Below, one piece after another: positions 17,414 through 27,625 of a stretch of DNA of 64,000 bases. The notes under the pieces were generated by a model. The model was not told where the DNA came from, did no database searches, and saw only the letters and a list, made by a program, of their open reading frames with translations. Position numbers and translations under genes: made by a program. The DNA comes from Idiomarina zobellii (GTDB lineage: Bacteria > Pseudomonadota > Gammaproteobacteria > Enterobacterales > Alteromonadaceae), in the NCBI RefSeq assembly GCF_900100855.1, contig NZ_FNCB01000004.1, positions 62,001 to 126,000 of the forward strand. The letters are read 5' to 3'. Each line of letters begins with the position of its first letter. The stretch's first letter is position 1.

Positions 17414-20041
17414 TTAGTGAGCTTGCTCAGCCGCTTCTTCATCGGCGGCGGCTTTGTCTTTAAGAGGCTTCGCATAAACGTTGATGCGGTCGCCTAAGTA
17501 AATAGCGTTACTCAACAGTTTTGCCGTGCCCCAGAAATAAGCGCGGAAGTTTACGTTATCGGTAAAGGCTATAACATGACCGTCACCAAAGCGGTGGGCG
17601 GCGATGTTGGTTTTGCCTTTAAGAATGTCGCGGTTACGTTTGTCGGCATAACCACTTAACAGTGGGGCATCGCTGTATTTAGCAACGGAGACAAAAGGCG
17701 ACTCTGGTGTTTCAAAGGCTTCTAACGAGCTTTTGAATACCGGCATGGTTGAACGCGGGAAGCCATAGAACAACGGATGCGAAGTGTCCACGTCCATTGA
17801 GAAAATAGCTCCGGCAATGCGTTGTTCGGCATAGAAGTCGTCGCGCTCTTCATACGTCAGGCCTTCTTTTGCAAACGCATTTTGATAGACCTCTTCACCG
17901 ACGTAACGAGCGTGCAACAATCCATTATTTGAAAGCCATTCAGCGCCACCACGCTGACCAATAATGACACCGCCTTGCTGTACCCATTGTTTCAGTTTCT
18001 CTTTGACGTCGTCAGACAGGTAACTGTTGTACCAGCCATCGACCATAATAATGTGAGAATAACGAGTTAAATCAACGCGTGATAACCGGTCTGTGTCAAC
18101 CATGGACAGAGGAACACCCACGTGGCGATCGAGGTAGTACCAGGTTTCACCAGCTTCGTACAGGTTCACACCGTCGCCGGTTAGCATCATTACCTTAGGC
18201 TCTTCTACCGGCTGAATATTACGGCTACCTAAGTCGACACCTTCAGGGGTAAGCCCCGTGCCAATAGATGTAACTTGTACGTTTTGCTCTTTAGCCAGAG
18301 TGGCTAAAATGCGTTGTACCTGATGCCAGTCTTTATTTTGGTAAGCCTTTGGTACAACAACGGCACCCGGTTCAAAGGTTTTGCGTTCGCCCTGAGCTTT
18401 AACTGCGAAAGACTTGGTTGACTGGCGCGCGTGAATGTCGTTCTCCAGCAGGCTTTGCAATAACGCCGGGGCTTTGTAGTCGTCCCAGCTAAAGGCATAA
18501 GCGTAGGCGTCTTCCAGTGTCGTTTGTTGCTTAACCGGAGCATCCCAGGCTGCATCAGCAATTTGAATACGTCCACGGTGTGTTGTAAACGGCAGGTTAA
18601 AAGCGTGAGCTAAGGTCCAGCCTGAAACATCGTAGAAAGTATTATCCGGGAAGTCTTTACGAGTGCTAAAGATACCCTGAATAAGGCCAAACTGGTCTTG
18701 CTCAGCCGGAATATAATAGCTTTTACCTGCTTTGTAGACTTGTCCGTCTTTTTCGATATCTTTTTCAACGCGATAGCCTTCAATACCATGTTGTTGAAGA
18801 ATATCGATAAAGCCTTGCAGGCGAGACGCATCGGTAGCATCGCCGACAAGGTAGCCGTCGAAGTTCTGGCTAGCCGCTGCTTCTAATGCGTTGTCATAAG
18901 CCTGTTCCTGGAAGCTTATAAAACGCGCTTTGTTTTTATGAGCGCCATAAATGGTGCTAAGTGACGCCACAAACTGATTGCGAATAGTAAATGGGAAGGC
19001 AACTTCACCGTTTACGGAGTCTTGCAAGTGACCACGGCTTGACGCCTGCTCAAACAAAATACCAACGGCGCCCTGGATATCAGGGTAAGTAGAACCTTTG
19101 CCGTAATAAAAGTCATCGAATGACTCTTCGGTGTAGTAAAGGCTGCCAATATCATCCAACGAGTCCGCATGCTCAGCCGCTAAAATCTCAGTTAAACGCA
19201 CATTTTCATCGGGCGTCAGCGGATTTTTGCGCGACGGGATACCCGGCTGGAAGAAAAACGTACTGTTGGTTCCCATCTCGTGGTAATCGGTGAGCACGTT
19301 TGGCTTCCACTTCTGGAAGTTAGCAATACGAGCGCGTGACTCTGGGTGTTGCAACAGCAACCAGTCACGGTTCATATCAAACCAATAATGGTTAACGCGA
19401 CCGCGTATAAAGGGTTGTACGTGTTCACGACTTTGCGGGTCAGCGACCAGGTTTTGGCTTTTATGCTGATTTGCCCATTGTGCAAAACGCGCCAAGCCGT
19501 CAGGGTTAAACGCAGGGTCTAAAAGTACTACTGAGTCTTTTAGAACGGCCTCTATTTCTTCACCTTGCGCTGCCGCCAGGTAATAAGCCAATAAAATAGC
19601 GGCGTTACTGCCACTGGACTCATCGCCATGAATGCTGTAACCCATGTAAAGGACTAATGGCGTGTTCTCAGGATCGGCGTCACGCGAAGTGTCAGCTGCT
19701 GCTAAGTGGCGCTCGCGGACGTCATCAATATTCTTATGGTTGTCAGGTGAAGTGACTGTCAGCAAAACCAACGGGCGCTGTTCGTGAGTGCGGCCAGTTT
19801 CTTCAAAGGTAATGCGATCAGACTCTTCTGCCAGTTGCTTCATGTAGTTAACAATTTGCTCTGGGCGCGCGTGCCAGTCACCAACGTTATAACCCAGCGC
19901 TTCTTTAGGCTTGGTTATGCTTTCGTCATAACTGACATCTGCAGGTAAGTAGTACGACAGGTTCTCAGCGGCAGCAATCGAGGGTACAGCAACGATAGCG
20001 ACCGTAAGCGCACTGACGTAACGAATGCACTTTCGTAACAT
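17414..20041 (-). CDS. Secreted M14-family zinc carboxypeptidase-like protein
   Basis: An 875-residue exported protein with signal peptide at residues 1-25 (cut near SIAAAEN). The N-terminal M14 domain (about residues 45-390) carries zinc ligands in SIHGDESSG and in DYHEMG, the substrate-binding Asn-Arg of DMNRDW, and the catalytic Glu in GILFEQASSRG. The C-terminal part includes a region resembling a class I glutamine-amidotransferase-like fold (HIIMVDGWYNSYL, GGVIIGQRGGAEW), as in other long M14 proteins of marine Alteromonadales. It probably feeds on peptides in the periplasm or outside. It has its own terminator and stands alone. Confidence 0.9.
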   Translation of the reverse strand: MLRKCIRYVSALTVAIVAVPSIAAAENLSYYLPADVSYDESITKPKEALGYNVGDWHARPEQIVNYMKQLAEESDRITFEETGRTHEQRPLVLLTVTSPDNHKNIDDVRERHLAAADTSRDADPENTPLVLYMGYSIHGDESSGSNAAILLAYYLAAAQGEEIEAVLKDSVVLLDPAFNPDGLARFAQWANQHKSQNLVADPQSREHVQPFIRGRVNHYWFDMNRDWLLLQHPESRARIANFQKWKPNVLTDYHEMGTNSTFFFQPGIPSRKNPLTPDENVRLTEILAAEHADSLDDIGSLYYTEESFDDFYYGKGSTYPDIQGAVGILFEQASSRGHLQDSVNGEVAFPFTIRNQFVASLSTIYGAHKNKARFISFQEQAYDNALEAAASQNFDGYLVGDATDASRLQGFIDILQQHGIEGYRVEKDIEKDGQVYKAGKSYYIPAEQDQFGLIQGIFSTRKDFPDNTFYDVSGWTLAHAFNLPFTTHRGRIQIADAAWDAPVKQQTTLEDAYAYAFSWDDYKAPALLQSLLENDIHARQSTKSFAVKAQGERKTFEPGAVVVPKAYQNKDWHQVQRILATLAKEQNVQVTSIGTGLTPEGVDLGSRNIQPVEEPKVMMLTGDGVNLYEAGETWYYLDRHVGVPLSMVDTDRLSRVDLTRYSHIIMVDGWYNSYLSDDVKEKLKQWVQQGGVIIGQRGGAEWLSNNGLLHARYVGEEVYQNAFAKEGLTYEERDDFYAEQRIAGAIFSMDVDTSHPLFYGFPRSTMPVFKSSLEAFETPESPFVSVAKYSDAPLLSGYADKRNRDILKGKTNIAAHRFGDGHVIAFTDNVNFRAYFWGTAKLLSNAIYLGDRINVYAKPLKDKAAADEEAAEQAH

Positions 20042-20160
20042 ACGGGCTTCCTTCTTTATTCTAGTTAGTATTATCAGTGACTTTACCCTAACAGATACTG
20101 ATGTATAAGCGCTTCTTTTTCGGTGTTTCGTTTCATTCCTGAGGTAAATGACCAGACAGA

Positions 20161-20631
20161 TTAAGGCTGCAAGTCTCGTTTTATAGGCTGCTGCAAAGAA
20201 ATAAGTGTTTCAGTTGACTGTATTTCAGGGATGGCCTGAATGCGGTTAATAAGAATGTTTTGTAAGTCATCTATTGAACGAGTCAGTATTTTTATGAAAA
20301 CGTTGTACTGACCGGTGGTGTAATGCGCTTCGATAACTTCTTCTAACTTTTCCAGCTTAGCGATAGCCGAGGGGTAATCGCCCGCCTGACGCAAGGTAAT
20401 GCCAATAAAACAGCAGACTTCATAGCCTAGAGCTTTAGGATTAACGGCTAAGTGGGTGCCTTTAATAATTCCCGCAGCGCGCATTTTTTCGACGCGTACA
20501 TGAATGGTTGCCGGGCTCACTTTGTAGCGTTTGGCAATTTCGCTATAGGCTTTGCGAGCGTCGTTCATAAGCTCTGACAGTATGTTTTTATCCAAATTGT
20601 CGATTTGATAATTTTGCGCTGATTTTTTCAT
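20161..20631 (-). CDS. asnC: Asparagine-responsive regulator AsnC
   Basis: A 156-residue Lrp/AsnC-family DNA-binding protein. It has an N-terminal winged-helix domain (IDNLDKNILSELMNDARKAY to about residue 60) and a C-terminal RAM effector domain (EVIEAHYTTGQYNVFIKIL). The divergent position next to asnA is the classic arrangement in which AsnC activates asnA, with asparagine as the signal. The start at 20631 gives the usual length. Regulation probably acts from the 134-base AT-rich gap between the two genes. Confidence 0.9.
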   Translation of the reverse strand: MKKSAQNYQIDNLDKNILSELMNDARKAYSEIAKRYKVSPATIHVRVEKMRAAGIIKGTHLAVNPKALGYEVCCFIGITLRQAGDYPSAIAKLEKLEEVIEAHYTTGQYNVFIKILTRSIDDLQNILINRIQAIPEIQSTETLISLQQPIKRDLQP

Positions 20632-20765
20632 GGTTATTTAATGTTTTTGTGAATTTATCGGGTTTTATCTTAAATTAATTACAGTGAAAAGCTAATTTTG
20701 TTTTTATCTGTTGAATATTCCTTCTTATTTGGTGTTAATGAGTTAACAGAGAACAGGAGAGACTT
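20632..20765. promoter_or_regulatory. asnC-asnA divergent control region
   Basis: A 134-base AT-rich gap between divergent asnC and asnA. Both promoters and the AsnC binding sites should lie here, by analogy with E. coli. I cannot fix individual sites; an AACAGGAGAG ribosome-binding site for asnA is clear at its right end. Confidence 0.5.
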
Positions 20766-21782
20766 ATGAAACATTCATTTATAAAACGACAGCAACTTAT
20801 TCGCCAAATTAAAACGCAGTTTACTCAGGAACTTGCATCGGCATTAAACCTTATTGAGGTTCAGGCGCCGTTACTGAGCGAATGTGGAACTGGCGTGCAG
20901 GATGACCTGTCTGGCAAAGAGCAATCGGTTAAAGTGTCAATAAAGGCGATACCTAACAAGACCTATGAAGTCGTTCACTCGTTAGCGAAATGGAAGCGAC
21001 AATTACTCGGTGAGTATGGATTCAGCGAGGGAGAGGGCATTTTAACCCACATGACCGCGTTACGACCCGATGAAGAAAGCTTAGGTCGCAAGCATTCAGT
21101 GTATGTCGATCAATGGGACTGGGAAAAAGTCATTGCTGAGCATGATCGCAGCGTGGCTTGCTTAAAACGGACTGTCAGGCGCATCTATGCGGCGTTGCTT
21201 CGCACTGTTGAGTGCATTCCTGAAATTAGAGCGAGCGGATTAGAGCTGCCTGACGACATTTACTTTATTCACAGTGAAACTCTCGCGCAGCAGTACCCCG
21301 AACTGAGCTCGAAACAACGCGAGCGGGAAATAACTAAAGCGTACGGCGCCGTTTTTATTATTGGTATTGGTGCGCGCTTAAGTGATGGACAAGCGCATGA
21401 TGCACGCGCGCCCGACTACGACGACTGGAGCACGGTGTCAGAAACCGGTGAAACCGGATTAAACGGTGATTTACTCGTCTGGCACGAGGCTATCGACGAT
21501 GCGTTAGAGCTATCCTCTATGGGAATTAGAGTTGATAAGGTCGCATTAAAACGTCAGCTAGAATTGAGCCAGCAGCAATCTAAAGCATGCTTACCTTGGC
21601 ATCAGTCGCTTATCGGTGGGAAAATGCCTTTAACAATTGGTGGCGGTATAGGTCAGTCGCGAGTGGTTATGTTCCTTATGCAGGACAGTCATATTGCCAA
21701 GGTGCAGGCGAGTGTGTGGCCAGAGGAGGTTACGCAGTCATTGCAATCAGACCTTGAAAATAAAGAAGCCATGCCAATATAG
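20766..21782 (+). CDS. asnA: Aspartate--ammonia ligase (asparagine synthetase A)
   Basis: Makes asparagine from aspartate, ammonia and ATP through an aspartyl-AMP; its fold resembles class II aspartyl-tRNA synthetases. 338 residues, close to E. coli AsnA (330). Recognisable blocks are ECGTGVQDDLSGKEQSV near residue 38, HSLAKWKRQLLGEYGF near 76, SVYVDQWDWEK near 115 and LTIGGGIGQSRVVMFLM near 290. The start has a strong AGGAGAG site. It is divergent from asnC. Confidence 0.96.
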   Translation: MKHSFIKRQQLIRQIKTQFTQELASALNLIEVQAPLLSECGTGVQDDLSGKEQSVKVSIKAIPNKTYEVVHSLAKWKRQLLGEYGFSEGEGILTHMTALRPDEESLGRKHSVYVDQWDWEKVIAEHDRSVACLKRTVRRIYAALLRTVECIPEIRASGLELPDDIYFIHSETLAQQYPELSSKQREREITKAYGAVFIIGIGARLSDGQAHDARAPDYDDWSTVSETGETGLNGDLLVWHEAIDDALELSSMGIRVDKVALKRQLELSQQQSKACLPWHQSLIGGKMPLTIGGGIGQSRVVMFLMQDSHIAKVQASVWPEEVTQSLQSDLENKEAMPI

Positions 21783-21811
21783 AGAGTATCAATCACTGTT
21801 TTTGAGTTGTT

Positions 21812-22795
21812 ATGAAATATTCATTATTAGACCTGGCTCCGGTGACCGAAGAGGGAACAGCTGCAACCGCTTTGCATAATGCAGCAGACATTGCTCAGCA
21901 CGCAGAAAAGTGGGGCTACTCCCGCTTCTGGATGGCGGAGCATCACAATATGGAAGGTATAGCCTCGGCCGCAACGGCGGTTGCGTTGGGTTATGTGGCC
22001 AGCAAAACTGAGCACATACGAGTGGGCTCAGCCGGTATTATGTTGCCAAACCATGCGCCTTTTGTAGTAGCGGAGCAATTTGGGACTTTAGATGCGTTAT
22101 ACCCGGGCCGAGTCGATTTAGGGCTGGGCAGGGCGCCGGGCACTGATGGTGCAACGTTACGGGCATTGCGCCGCAGTCCGAATGACGCAGAAAACTTCCC
22201 GCGTGATGTGCAAGAGTTACTCGGTTATCTGGCAGAAGTCCAGCCTGCTGATGTCATTAAAGCGGTACCTGGCTATGGGCAAAAGATACCGGTTTGGTTG
22301 CTGGGGTCCAGTACCTTTGGGGCGCAGCTTGCAGCTCATCTGGGGCTACCGTACGCCTTCGCCTCACACTTCGCACCGGACTATCTGCACCATGCACTAA
22401 AAGCGTATCGGGACAATTTTAAGCCTTCACAATATTTGGATAAGCCTTATGTTGCGGCAGCAATGAATGTGTTTGCCGCAGACTCTGAAACCGATGCCCG
22501 ATACATGATGAGCTCAATGCAACAGCAGTTCATTGCGCTTAGACGAGGTATGCCGGGTAAGTTAAAAGCGCCGGTTGAGGATATTAGCCGGATGGGCTCA
22601 CCGCAGGAAATTGCAGGCGCGAATCACGCACTGACTTATACCGCAGTTGGCACAAAAGATACCGTGAGCCGTCATATGAATCAGTTTATTGATGACACCG
22701 GTATCGATGAATTGATTTTAACCTGCCATGGGTATGATCACGACGCGCGCTTGAGGAGTTTTGAAATTGCCAGCGAGGTATTAAACGAGCGTTAA
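21812..22795 (+). CDS. LLM-class flavin-dependent oxidoreductase
   Basis: A 327-residue protein of the bacterial luciferase-like superfamily (TIM barrel, FMN or F420-binding; here FMN is more likely in this lineage). Typical blocks are [19 protein letters not shown] near residue 34, [20 protein letters not shown] near 71, [16 protein letters not shown] near 96 and [20 protein letters not shown] near 155. This pattern matches the YhbW-type group found in many proteobacteria. The substrate is unknown. It starts 29 bases after asnA and may share its transcript. Confidence 0.88.
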   Translation: MKYSLLDLAPVTEEGTAATALHNAADIAQHAEKWGYSRFWMAEHHNMEGIASAATAVALGYVASKTEHIRVGSAGIMLPNHAPFVVAEQFGTLDALYPGRVDLGLGRAPGTDGATLRALRRSPNDAENFPRDVQELLGYLAEVQPADVIKAVPGYGQKIPVWLLGSSTFGAQLAAHLGLPYAFASHFAPDYLHHALKAYRDNFKPSQYLDKPYVAAAMNVFAADSETDARYMMSSMQQQFIALRRGMPGKLKAPVEDISRMGSPQEIAGANHALTYTAVGTKDTVSRHMNQFIDDTGIDELILTCHGYDHDARLRSFEIASEVLNER

Positions 22796-22803
22796 GCAAT
22801 AGA

Positions 22804-22838
22804 CCGATATGTGCTAGGCTATCGGCCTTTCTTTGTTA
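22804..22838 (+). terminator. Possible intrinsic terminator after the LLM oxidoreductase gene
   Basis: A short stem, CCGATA with TATCGG around a ten-base loop, is followed by the T-rich tail CCTTTCTTTG. The stem is only 6 bp, so termination may be partial. Confidence 0.45.
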
Positions 22839-22860
22839 TTAATAGTTGAGTTTTTGCTTT

Positions 22861-23247
22861 ATGCGCATTGTGATTCGTTATTTCTTCCGCTTAGTTCGTC
22901 TTATTTTAATGCCATTTATGATTATTGGTGAAAAGCTGACAACCCCGAAAGGTGTTGAACGCAGTACTGAAGAGCAAAGCAAGGTGGATGAACAGTGTAA
23001 GAATTTGGCGTTATATCAATTCAAAACCTGTCCATTTTGTATAAAGGTTCGCAAAACCATTGCGCGTTTGTCGTTACCCATCGAACTGCGTGATGCACAA
23101 CACAACCAAGCTCATAGAAATGAGTTAGAGCAGGGTGGCGGTCGAGTGAAAGTTCCATGCTTACGCATAACCGAAAAAGACGGCTCTGCCACCTGGATGT
23201 ACGAGTCCGATGATATTAATCTATACTTAGAAAAGCGTTTCGGTTAA
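22861..23247 (+). CDS. Membrane-anchored glutaredoxin-like protein
   Basis: 128 residues. An N-terminal hydrophobic segment (residues 1-22, RIVIRYFFRLVRLILMPFMI) probably anchors it in the inner membrane. The thioredoxin-fold domain carries the redox pair in TCPFCIKVRK near residue 52, the cis-Pro region RVKVPCLRI and the C-terminal ESDDINLYLEKRF. This is the common glutaredoxin/GST-N-type protein of gammaproteobacteria. I chose ATG at 22861; a TTG five codons upstream is possible but no better supported. Reducing partners are unknown. Confidence 0.85.
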   Translation: MRIVIRYFFRLVRLILMPFMIIGEKLTTPKGVERSTEEQSKVDEQCKNLALYQFKTCPFCIKVRKTIARLSLPIELRDAQHNQAHRNELEQGGGRVKVPCLRITEKDGSATWMYESDDINLYLEKRFG

Positions 23248-23258
23248 CTCTACCGACA

Positions 23259-24095
23259 TTAACGTGGCCGGTTTGGTCCCAACCACCGGTCTAACGCTCG
23301 CTGAAACTCTGAATTGCTTTGTACGGAACTTATCGCGCTGTTCAGGGTTTCTATGGTGCGTTTGCCCCATTCGTTTCGTGTACAACCAACCGCACCTTCA
23401 ATAACCTGACCGTCGTATTCTGCAATAGGAATAAAACTCAGTTTGGCACCGTCATCATGAGTGCGCTGGTAATATTTTTTTATCATTTCGTAGTCGACAG
23501 TGTAGTCAATACGATCATTCAGTATCATAGCAAGCACGCTTACGTGTGACTTCTGTCCACTGATAAAGCTAAAGTTACTTGAGTTAAGCAGGTAGTCATC
23601 GATAAAAGGCTGTAATTTGCCGTAACGGCGTTCATCGGGTTGTCCAAAGCGCAAGTCGGTGTCTTTGGCGAGCTCTTCGAACCGAACAGGGTAGCCATAT
23701 TTGGCAGTGATATACTGGGCGGTATCTCGGTTGGTTATTACCCCATGTGGCGCATACTTGTGGGTTGTATCGCTGTAAAGAAAGGTGTCGTTATAGGGGC
23801 TATTTTTAATGACACAGGGAAAGCACAGGTTTTTACTGCGTTTCATTATCATTGTAATGCGTTTTGACGGCAGCTTTCTAATGTTATGAATGTTTTGCGG
23901 CAGCTCTTGCTGGAACGCACTGACCAGAGCATCGCAAACACCGGCGTCTTTATATTCGCCATCGTAAATATGAAAAGGCGGTGCCGAGTTAACGCCCCAG
24001 GTAATGTCATCGTTAGCCACTGCTTTTGCAGACAGGAATGAGCCCATTGAAGCAGCCACCATTACAAGTAGCGATACACCATTTTTTAGCGGCAT
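23259..24095 (-). CDS. Periplasmic solute-binding-like protein (family 3 / TIGR02285 type)
   Basis: A 278-residue exported protein with signal peptide at residues 1-27 (cut near AKAVAND). The rest has the two-lobed amino-acid-binding-protein pattern: ITWGVNSAPPFHIYDG at the start of the mature chain and IDYTVDYEMIKKYY in the second lobe. No permease or ATPase gene is adjacent, so it is not clearly part of an ABC importer. Orphan proteins of this type in marine gammaproteobacteria often have unknown ligands. It converges on the glutaredoxin-like gene with an 11-base gap. Confidence 0.8.
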   Translation of the reverse strand: MPLKNGVSLLVMVAASMGSFLSAKAVANDDITWGVNSAPPFHIYDGEYKDAGVCDALVSAFQQELPQNIHNIRKLPSKRITMIMKRSKNLCFPCVIKNSPYNDTFLYSDTTHKYAPHGVITNRDTAQYITAKYGYPVRFEELAKDTDLRFGQPDERRYGKLQPFIDDYLLNSSNFSFISGQKSHVSVLAMILNDRIDYTVDYEMIKKYYQRTHDDGAKLSFIPIAEYDGQVIEGAVGCTRNEWGKRTIETLNSAISSVQSNSEFQRALDRWLGPNRPR

Positions 24096-24183
24096 AACGT
24101 CCTCCTGTGTGCATTATGTTTGTTAACTCAATCTATACTGTAGTTTTAGCGCAAGTTAAACAAAAAATATAGGGTTTTGATAC

Positions 24184-24693
24184 ATGAATGTTGTTTTTAG
24201 TCACGGAAAAGAAAGCGGACCTTGGGGAACCAAGATCAAAGAACTCGCTAAAAAAGCTGAAGAAAAAGGCTTTGAGGTTGATAGTGTCGATTATCAGGGG
24301 ATCGACAATGTTGATGAACGCGCTCTTAAACTTCGAGAAAAATTAACATTTATAGAAGGGCCGGTTGTATTGGTGGGCTCAAGCATGGGCGGTTACGTGG
24401 CAACAGCCTGCGCCGGAGAACCCGCGTGTAAAGGCTTATTTTTGTTGGCTCCCGCCTTTTATTTAGGTGGCTCGGTTAACTTCGATACTGTGGCTCTTCC
24501 CGAGTCGACGGCTATTGTGCATGGTTGGCGTGATGATATTGTGCCAGTAGAAAACAGCTGGCGCTTTGCCAAGCAACACTCAGCAGAATTGCATATACTG
24601 GATGATGATCACCGACTGATAAGTACGTTACCTAAAATAAGTACGTTGTTCTCTCAGTTTTTAAGCCAGCTTGAAACGCAGGACGCTAATTAA
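24184..24693 (+). CDS. Small alpha/beta-fold hydrolase
   Basis: A 169-residue compact alpha/beta hydrolase. It has the N-terminal strand MNVVFSHGKESGPWG, the nucleophile elbow VGSSMGGYVA (Ser near residue 67), an acid in HGWRDDIVP (near residue 117) and a likely catalytic His in LDDDHRL (near residue 140). The length is right for the YqiA/YcfP/RBBP9-like short branch. The substrate is unknown. The HIT-family gene begins 10 bases downstream, so they form a pair. Confidence 0.82.
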   Translation: MNVVFSHGKESGPWGTKIKELAKKAEEKGFEVDSVDYQGIDNVDERALKLREKLTFIEGPVVLVGSSMGGYVATACAGEPACKGLFLLAPAFYLGGSVNFDTVALPESTAIVHGWRDDIVPVENSWRFAKQHSAELHILDDDHRLISTLPKISTLFSQFLSQLETQDAN

Positions 24694-24703
24694 GGAGTCA
24701 ATA

Positions 24704-25111
24704 ATGAGTGAATTCCCGGTTGCGAAGGCACTGCTAGAAGACAGTTACTTTTTATCCGACTGGCCGTTATGCCAGGTGCGTGTGATGGACGATGCGCAGT
24801 ACCCTTGGTTTGTGCTGATTCCGCGAGTCGATGACGTGCGGGAACTCTGTGACTTAACCGAAGAGCAGCAAATTCAATTTTTGCATGAAAGCTCCTTTTT
24901 AAGTCACTGGCTAAAGGCAGAGTATAAGCCCGATAAACTCAACGTCGCTGCGTTGGGAAACCGAGTGCCTCAGTTGCATGTGCACCATATTGCCCGGTTT
25001 ATGAGTGATGCGGCATGGCCGGATCCAGTGTGGGGTAAGCAGCCAATGCAACCCCTTTCAGACAAGGAAGTTGCACGGCTGCAAGAGTTATTTGCCGATA
25101 TTACGTTTTAA
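24704..25111 (+). CDS. HIT-domain nucleotide hydrolase/transferase
   Basis: A 135-residue histidine-triad protein. The HIT signature is in QLHVHHIAR near residue 91, preceded by KLNVAALGN. Family members cleave dinucleotides or nucleoside phosphoramidates. The ATG at 24704 has TAAGGAG before it; the frame is open a further 11 codons into the upstream gene but that start has no support. Its end overlaps the end of the convergent chemoreceptor gene by 11 bases. Confidence 0.88.
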   Translation: MSEFPVAKALLEDSYFLSDWPLCQVRVMDDAQYPWFVLIPRVDDVRELCDLTEEQQIQFLHESSFLSHWLKAEYKPDKLNVAALGNRVPQLHVHHIARFMSDAAWPDPVWGKQPMQPLSDKEVARLQELFADITF

Positions 25112-27014
25112 ATTGCTCTAATTGCTTACGAAGGCTGTCAGCGAGTGAGGACATTTGTTCACACTCGCTGTGACTTTCGCGAACCGCTGTCGACACCTGC
25201 GTCGCAAAGTCAGCAATAGACTGAATGTTGGCGGCAACATCCTGACTAACCGACGCTTGCTCTTCTGTTGCGGTTGCGATTTGAGTACTCATATCCGCAG
25301 TTTCCTGAATGAGGTTAACTAACTCATTCAACTTATTGTCAGCATCGCTCAGTTTTTCACTGGTGCTTTGCGCTTGCTTACGGTTATGCTCCATAGCGGA
25401 AACCGCATTGCGAGAGCCCTCTTGCAGGCGAGTTATTTTCTGACGAATTTCTTCGGTTGACTGACCGGTACGCTGTGACAGCGTTCTGACTTCATCGGCA
25501 ACTACGGCAAAGCCTCGACCGGCTTCACCGGCGCGGGCTGACTCAATGGCTGCGTTTAACGCAAGCAAGTTGGTCTGCTCTGAAATACCTTCAATGGTAT
25601 CAATAACAGTAACAATACTTTCGACGTCGTTTGCTAAGCTTTCAACAGACTGTGCCGCACTTTGCATCGAGTCAGACAATTGGTGCATGGTATTGACGGC
25701 TTGTCGTAACTGCTCTTGGTTTTGCTCTGTGGTTGAGCGTGACTCTGACGCATGGCTGGCCGTTTGGTTGGCATTTTCGGCAATTTCACGAACGGTGGTT
25801 TCCATTTCGTTCATAGCGACCGCAACCTGGTCTGTTTTATTCTCCTGCTCGTTGGAGAGGCCATCAATTTGCGTCATGGACTTATCAATTGATGTCACTT
25901 TCTCGTTAACCTCATAAGCGGTATTGCGCACATGCGTGATAATACTGCCGAGGTTGGCCACAAACGCATTGAAGCCTTTTGCTAAGTCGCCAATTTCGTC
26001 GTTGCTGTCTATTTCCAGACGTTGGGTTAAGTCGCCACCTTCGTTAGACATACGGTTTAGGTTTTTGGCCACATACTTAATAGGACGAACAATTTTCTTG
26101 GCATAGAACCAGCTGCCTACAACAAAGGCGGTGCCAATAATAATACTTAAAACAATAATAGCGGTGATAGTATTGTTCAGGCCTGAGTATAGCTCGAACT
26201 CGGGCATTTCAATAATGATACGCCAGCTAGTATTCGGCAGGTTAGTGCTGGCAATAATCCAGTCTTCACCGTTGTGGCTGCTGTAGCCGGCCTCAAAATC
26301 TGAGTTGCTCAGCATTTGGTTAGCAACATCAGAGCCAACCTCTGACGACAGGCTTCTGAAGTCGTTAATTGATGGGTGGATCTGAATTTTCCCGCTGTCA
26401 TCAACGAGGTAAGCAATACCTGTTTCACCTACCTGAAAGTTCGCAATGGCGTCTTGTAACGCTTTCAGGCTTTGGCCAATACCGCCTACACCTAAGGTTT
26501 CGCCATTGTCGGAAATACGGACATTGACAAAAACCGTTGGCGTGCCAGAGTTTTCATCAACGTCAAAGTTTAATGCTTGCTCTTCACCGCTATCGACAAA
26601 GTCATAGAACCACTGGTCACGCTCAACCGACGGAGAAACTTGCTTTAAGATGCCATCTGCGGTGTAGTAGTTGCGACTTAAGTTACTGACGGCAAAGGCT
26701 GCGACAGCATTTCTGTTGGTGTAAACACGGTTAAGGTATTGGGTGATTTCATCTTGAACCTGACGGCTATCGTCATTTTTAAAGGCATCAATGAGGTATT
26801 GGTTATTTGCCATTTCCTGTGAGACCAGCATAGGAGTGTTTATAAGCTCGCTGATTTCGCCACGAATTTCACCTAAGGTAGCGGGTAATTCTTGCTCAAT
26901 GACTCGCTCTTCAATCAGTGAGCGCATCATGTAAGTAGAGATACCCAGTGCAATGACTAACAGTGTTGTTAAGGCAATGGCCATGCTTAGGGTCAATTTA
27001 TTTTGCAAATTCAT
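25101..27014 (-). CDS. Methyl-accepting chemotaxis protein with dCache sensor
   Basis: A 637-residue transmembrane chemoreceptor. TM1 is near residues 9-31, a periplasmic double-Cache domain spans about 35-275, TM2 is near 280-305, a HAMP domain follows ([18 protein letters not shown]) and the cytoplasmic signalling hairpin tip is [32 protein letters not shown] in the sensor is the R-x-x-W pattern seen in dCache domains that bind small ligands; I cannot name the ligand. There is no C-terminal CheR/CheB-tethering pentapeptide. No che genes are nearby. Confidence 0.94.
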   Translation of the reverse strand: MNLQNKLTLSMAIALTTLLVIALGISTYMMRSLIEERVIEQELPATLGEIRGEISELINTPMLVSQEMANNQYLIDAFKNDDSRQVQDEITQYLNRVYTNRNAVAAFAVSNLSRNYYTADGILKQVSPSVERDQWFYDFVDSGEEQALNFDVDENSGTPTVFVNVRISDNGETLGVGGIGQSLKALQDAIANFQVGETGIAYLVDDSGKIQIHPSINDFRSLSSEVGSDVANQMLSNSDFEAGYSSHNGEDWIIASTNLPNTSWRIIIEMPEFELYSGLNNTITAIIVLSIIIGTAFVVGSWFYAKKIVRPIKYVAKNLNRMSNEGGDLTQRLEIDSNDEIGDLAKGFNAFVANLGSIITHVRNTAYEVNEKVTSIDKSMTQIDGLSNEQENKTDQVAVAMNEMETTVREIAENANQTASHASESRSTTEQNQEQLRQAVNTMHQLSDSMQSAAQSVESLANDVESIVTVIDTIEGISEQTNLLALNAAIESARAGEAGRGFAVVADEVRTLSQRTGQSTEEIRQKITRLQEGSRNAVSAMEHNRKQAQSTSEKLSDADNKLNELVNLIQETADMSTQIATATEEQASVSQDVAANIQSIADFATQVSTAVRESHSECEQMSSLADSLRKQLEQFKT

Positions 27015-27103
27015 GCTTACCTCATTAATACAAACTATTTGTGTGACTGTGTCGTAGCTATTATTGCTATCGGTTAATACAGCGAAATAATTAGGAGAAG
27101 TTT

Positions 27104-27625
27104 TTGACGTCCTTTCCTTTATTAAATGAGCTTAGAACAAAGACTCAAAAACTGCACAGTAAGCTAGAACAAGAGTCTTGTTTTGCTGACTTGATGAAAG
27201 CCGATATTAGCTATGGACAGTATGTTGCTGCGTTAAATAGCCTGAATACTTTTCTGGCAACACTTGAGCCTGCTATAGAAGCTTATTTAACAAAGAGTGA
27301 CTATGTGTATAAGCCACGACTTTGGTGCGTTCAGAGCGACCTAGAGGCTTTGGGCCACCCTCCAGTATTGGACACACCCCGACGAACAATGACTGACACT
27401 GAGGCTATAGGGGCTGCATATGTTATTGAAGGCTCGACTCTGGGCGGAAAAATACTTCATAAAAGACTGCAAAAACAGGATTTCATTGCTAATGCTAACG
27501 CCCTGAGCTACTTTAGCTTTTATAAGGAAAATACTTGGTCAGATTACATTAATTGGTTGGCAAAGCAGTCACTCAGCCCAGCAGAAAATAATGAGGTATG
27601 TGCAGGGGCAATAAGTGCTAGATAG
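27104..27625 (+). CDS. Biliverdin-producing heme oxygenase, C-terminally shortened
   Basis: A 173-residue protein matching bacterial BphO-type heme oxygenases, which open heme to biliverdin, the chromophore of bacteriophytochromes. The proximal heme His is likely in [10 protein letters not shown] near residue 17, and the distal-helix motif is [16 protein letters not shown] near residue 105. The TTG start at 27104 has TTAGGAGAAG upstream. The protein stops at [11 protein letters not shown], within the last helix, where family members continue for perhaps 10-20 residues. The DNA after that point codes for the end of a GGDEF domain in another frame, so the gene seems cut by a deletion. Activity is uncertain. 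Confidence 0.75.
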   Translation: MTSFPLLNELRTKTQKLHSKLEQESCFADLMKADISYGQYVAALNSLNTFLATLEPAIEAYLTKSDYVYKPRLWCVQSDLEALGHPPVLDTPRRTMTDTEAIGAAYVIEGSTLGGKILHKRLQKQDFIANANALSYFSFYKENTWSDYINWLAKQSLSPAENNEVCAGAISAR

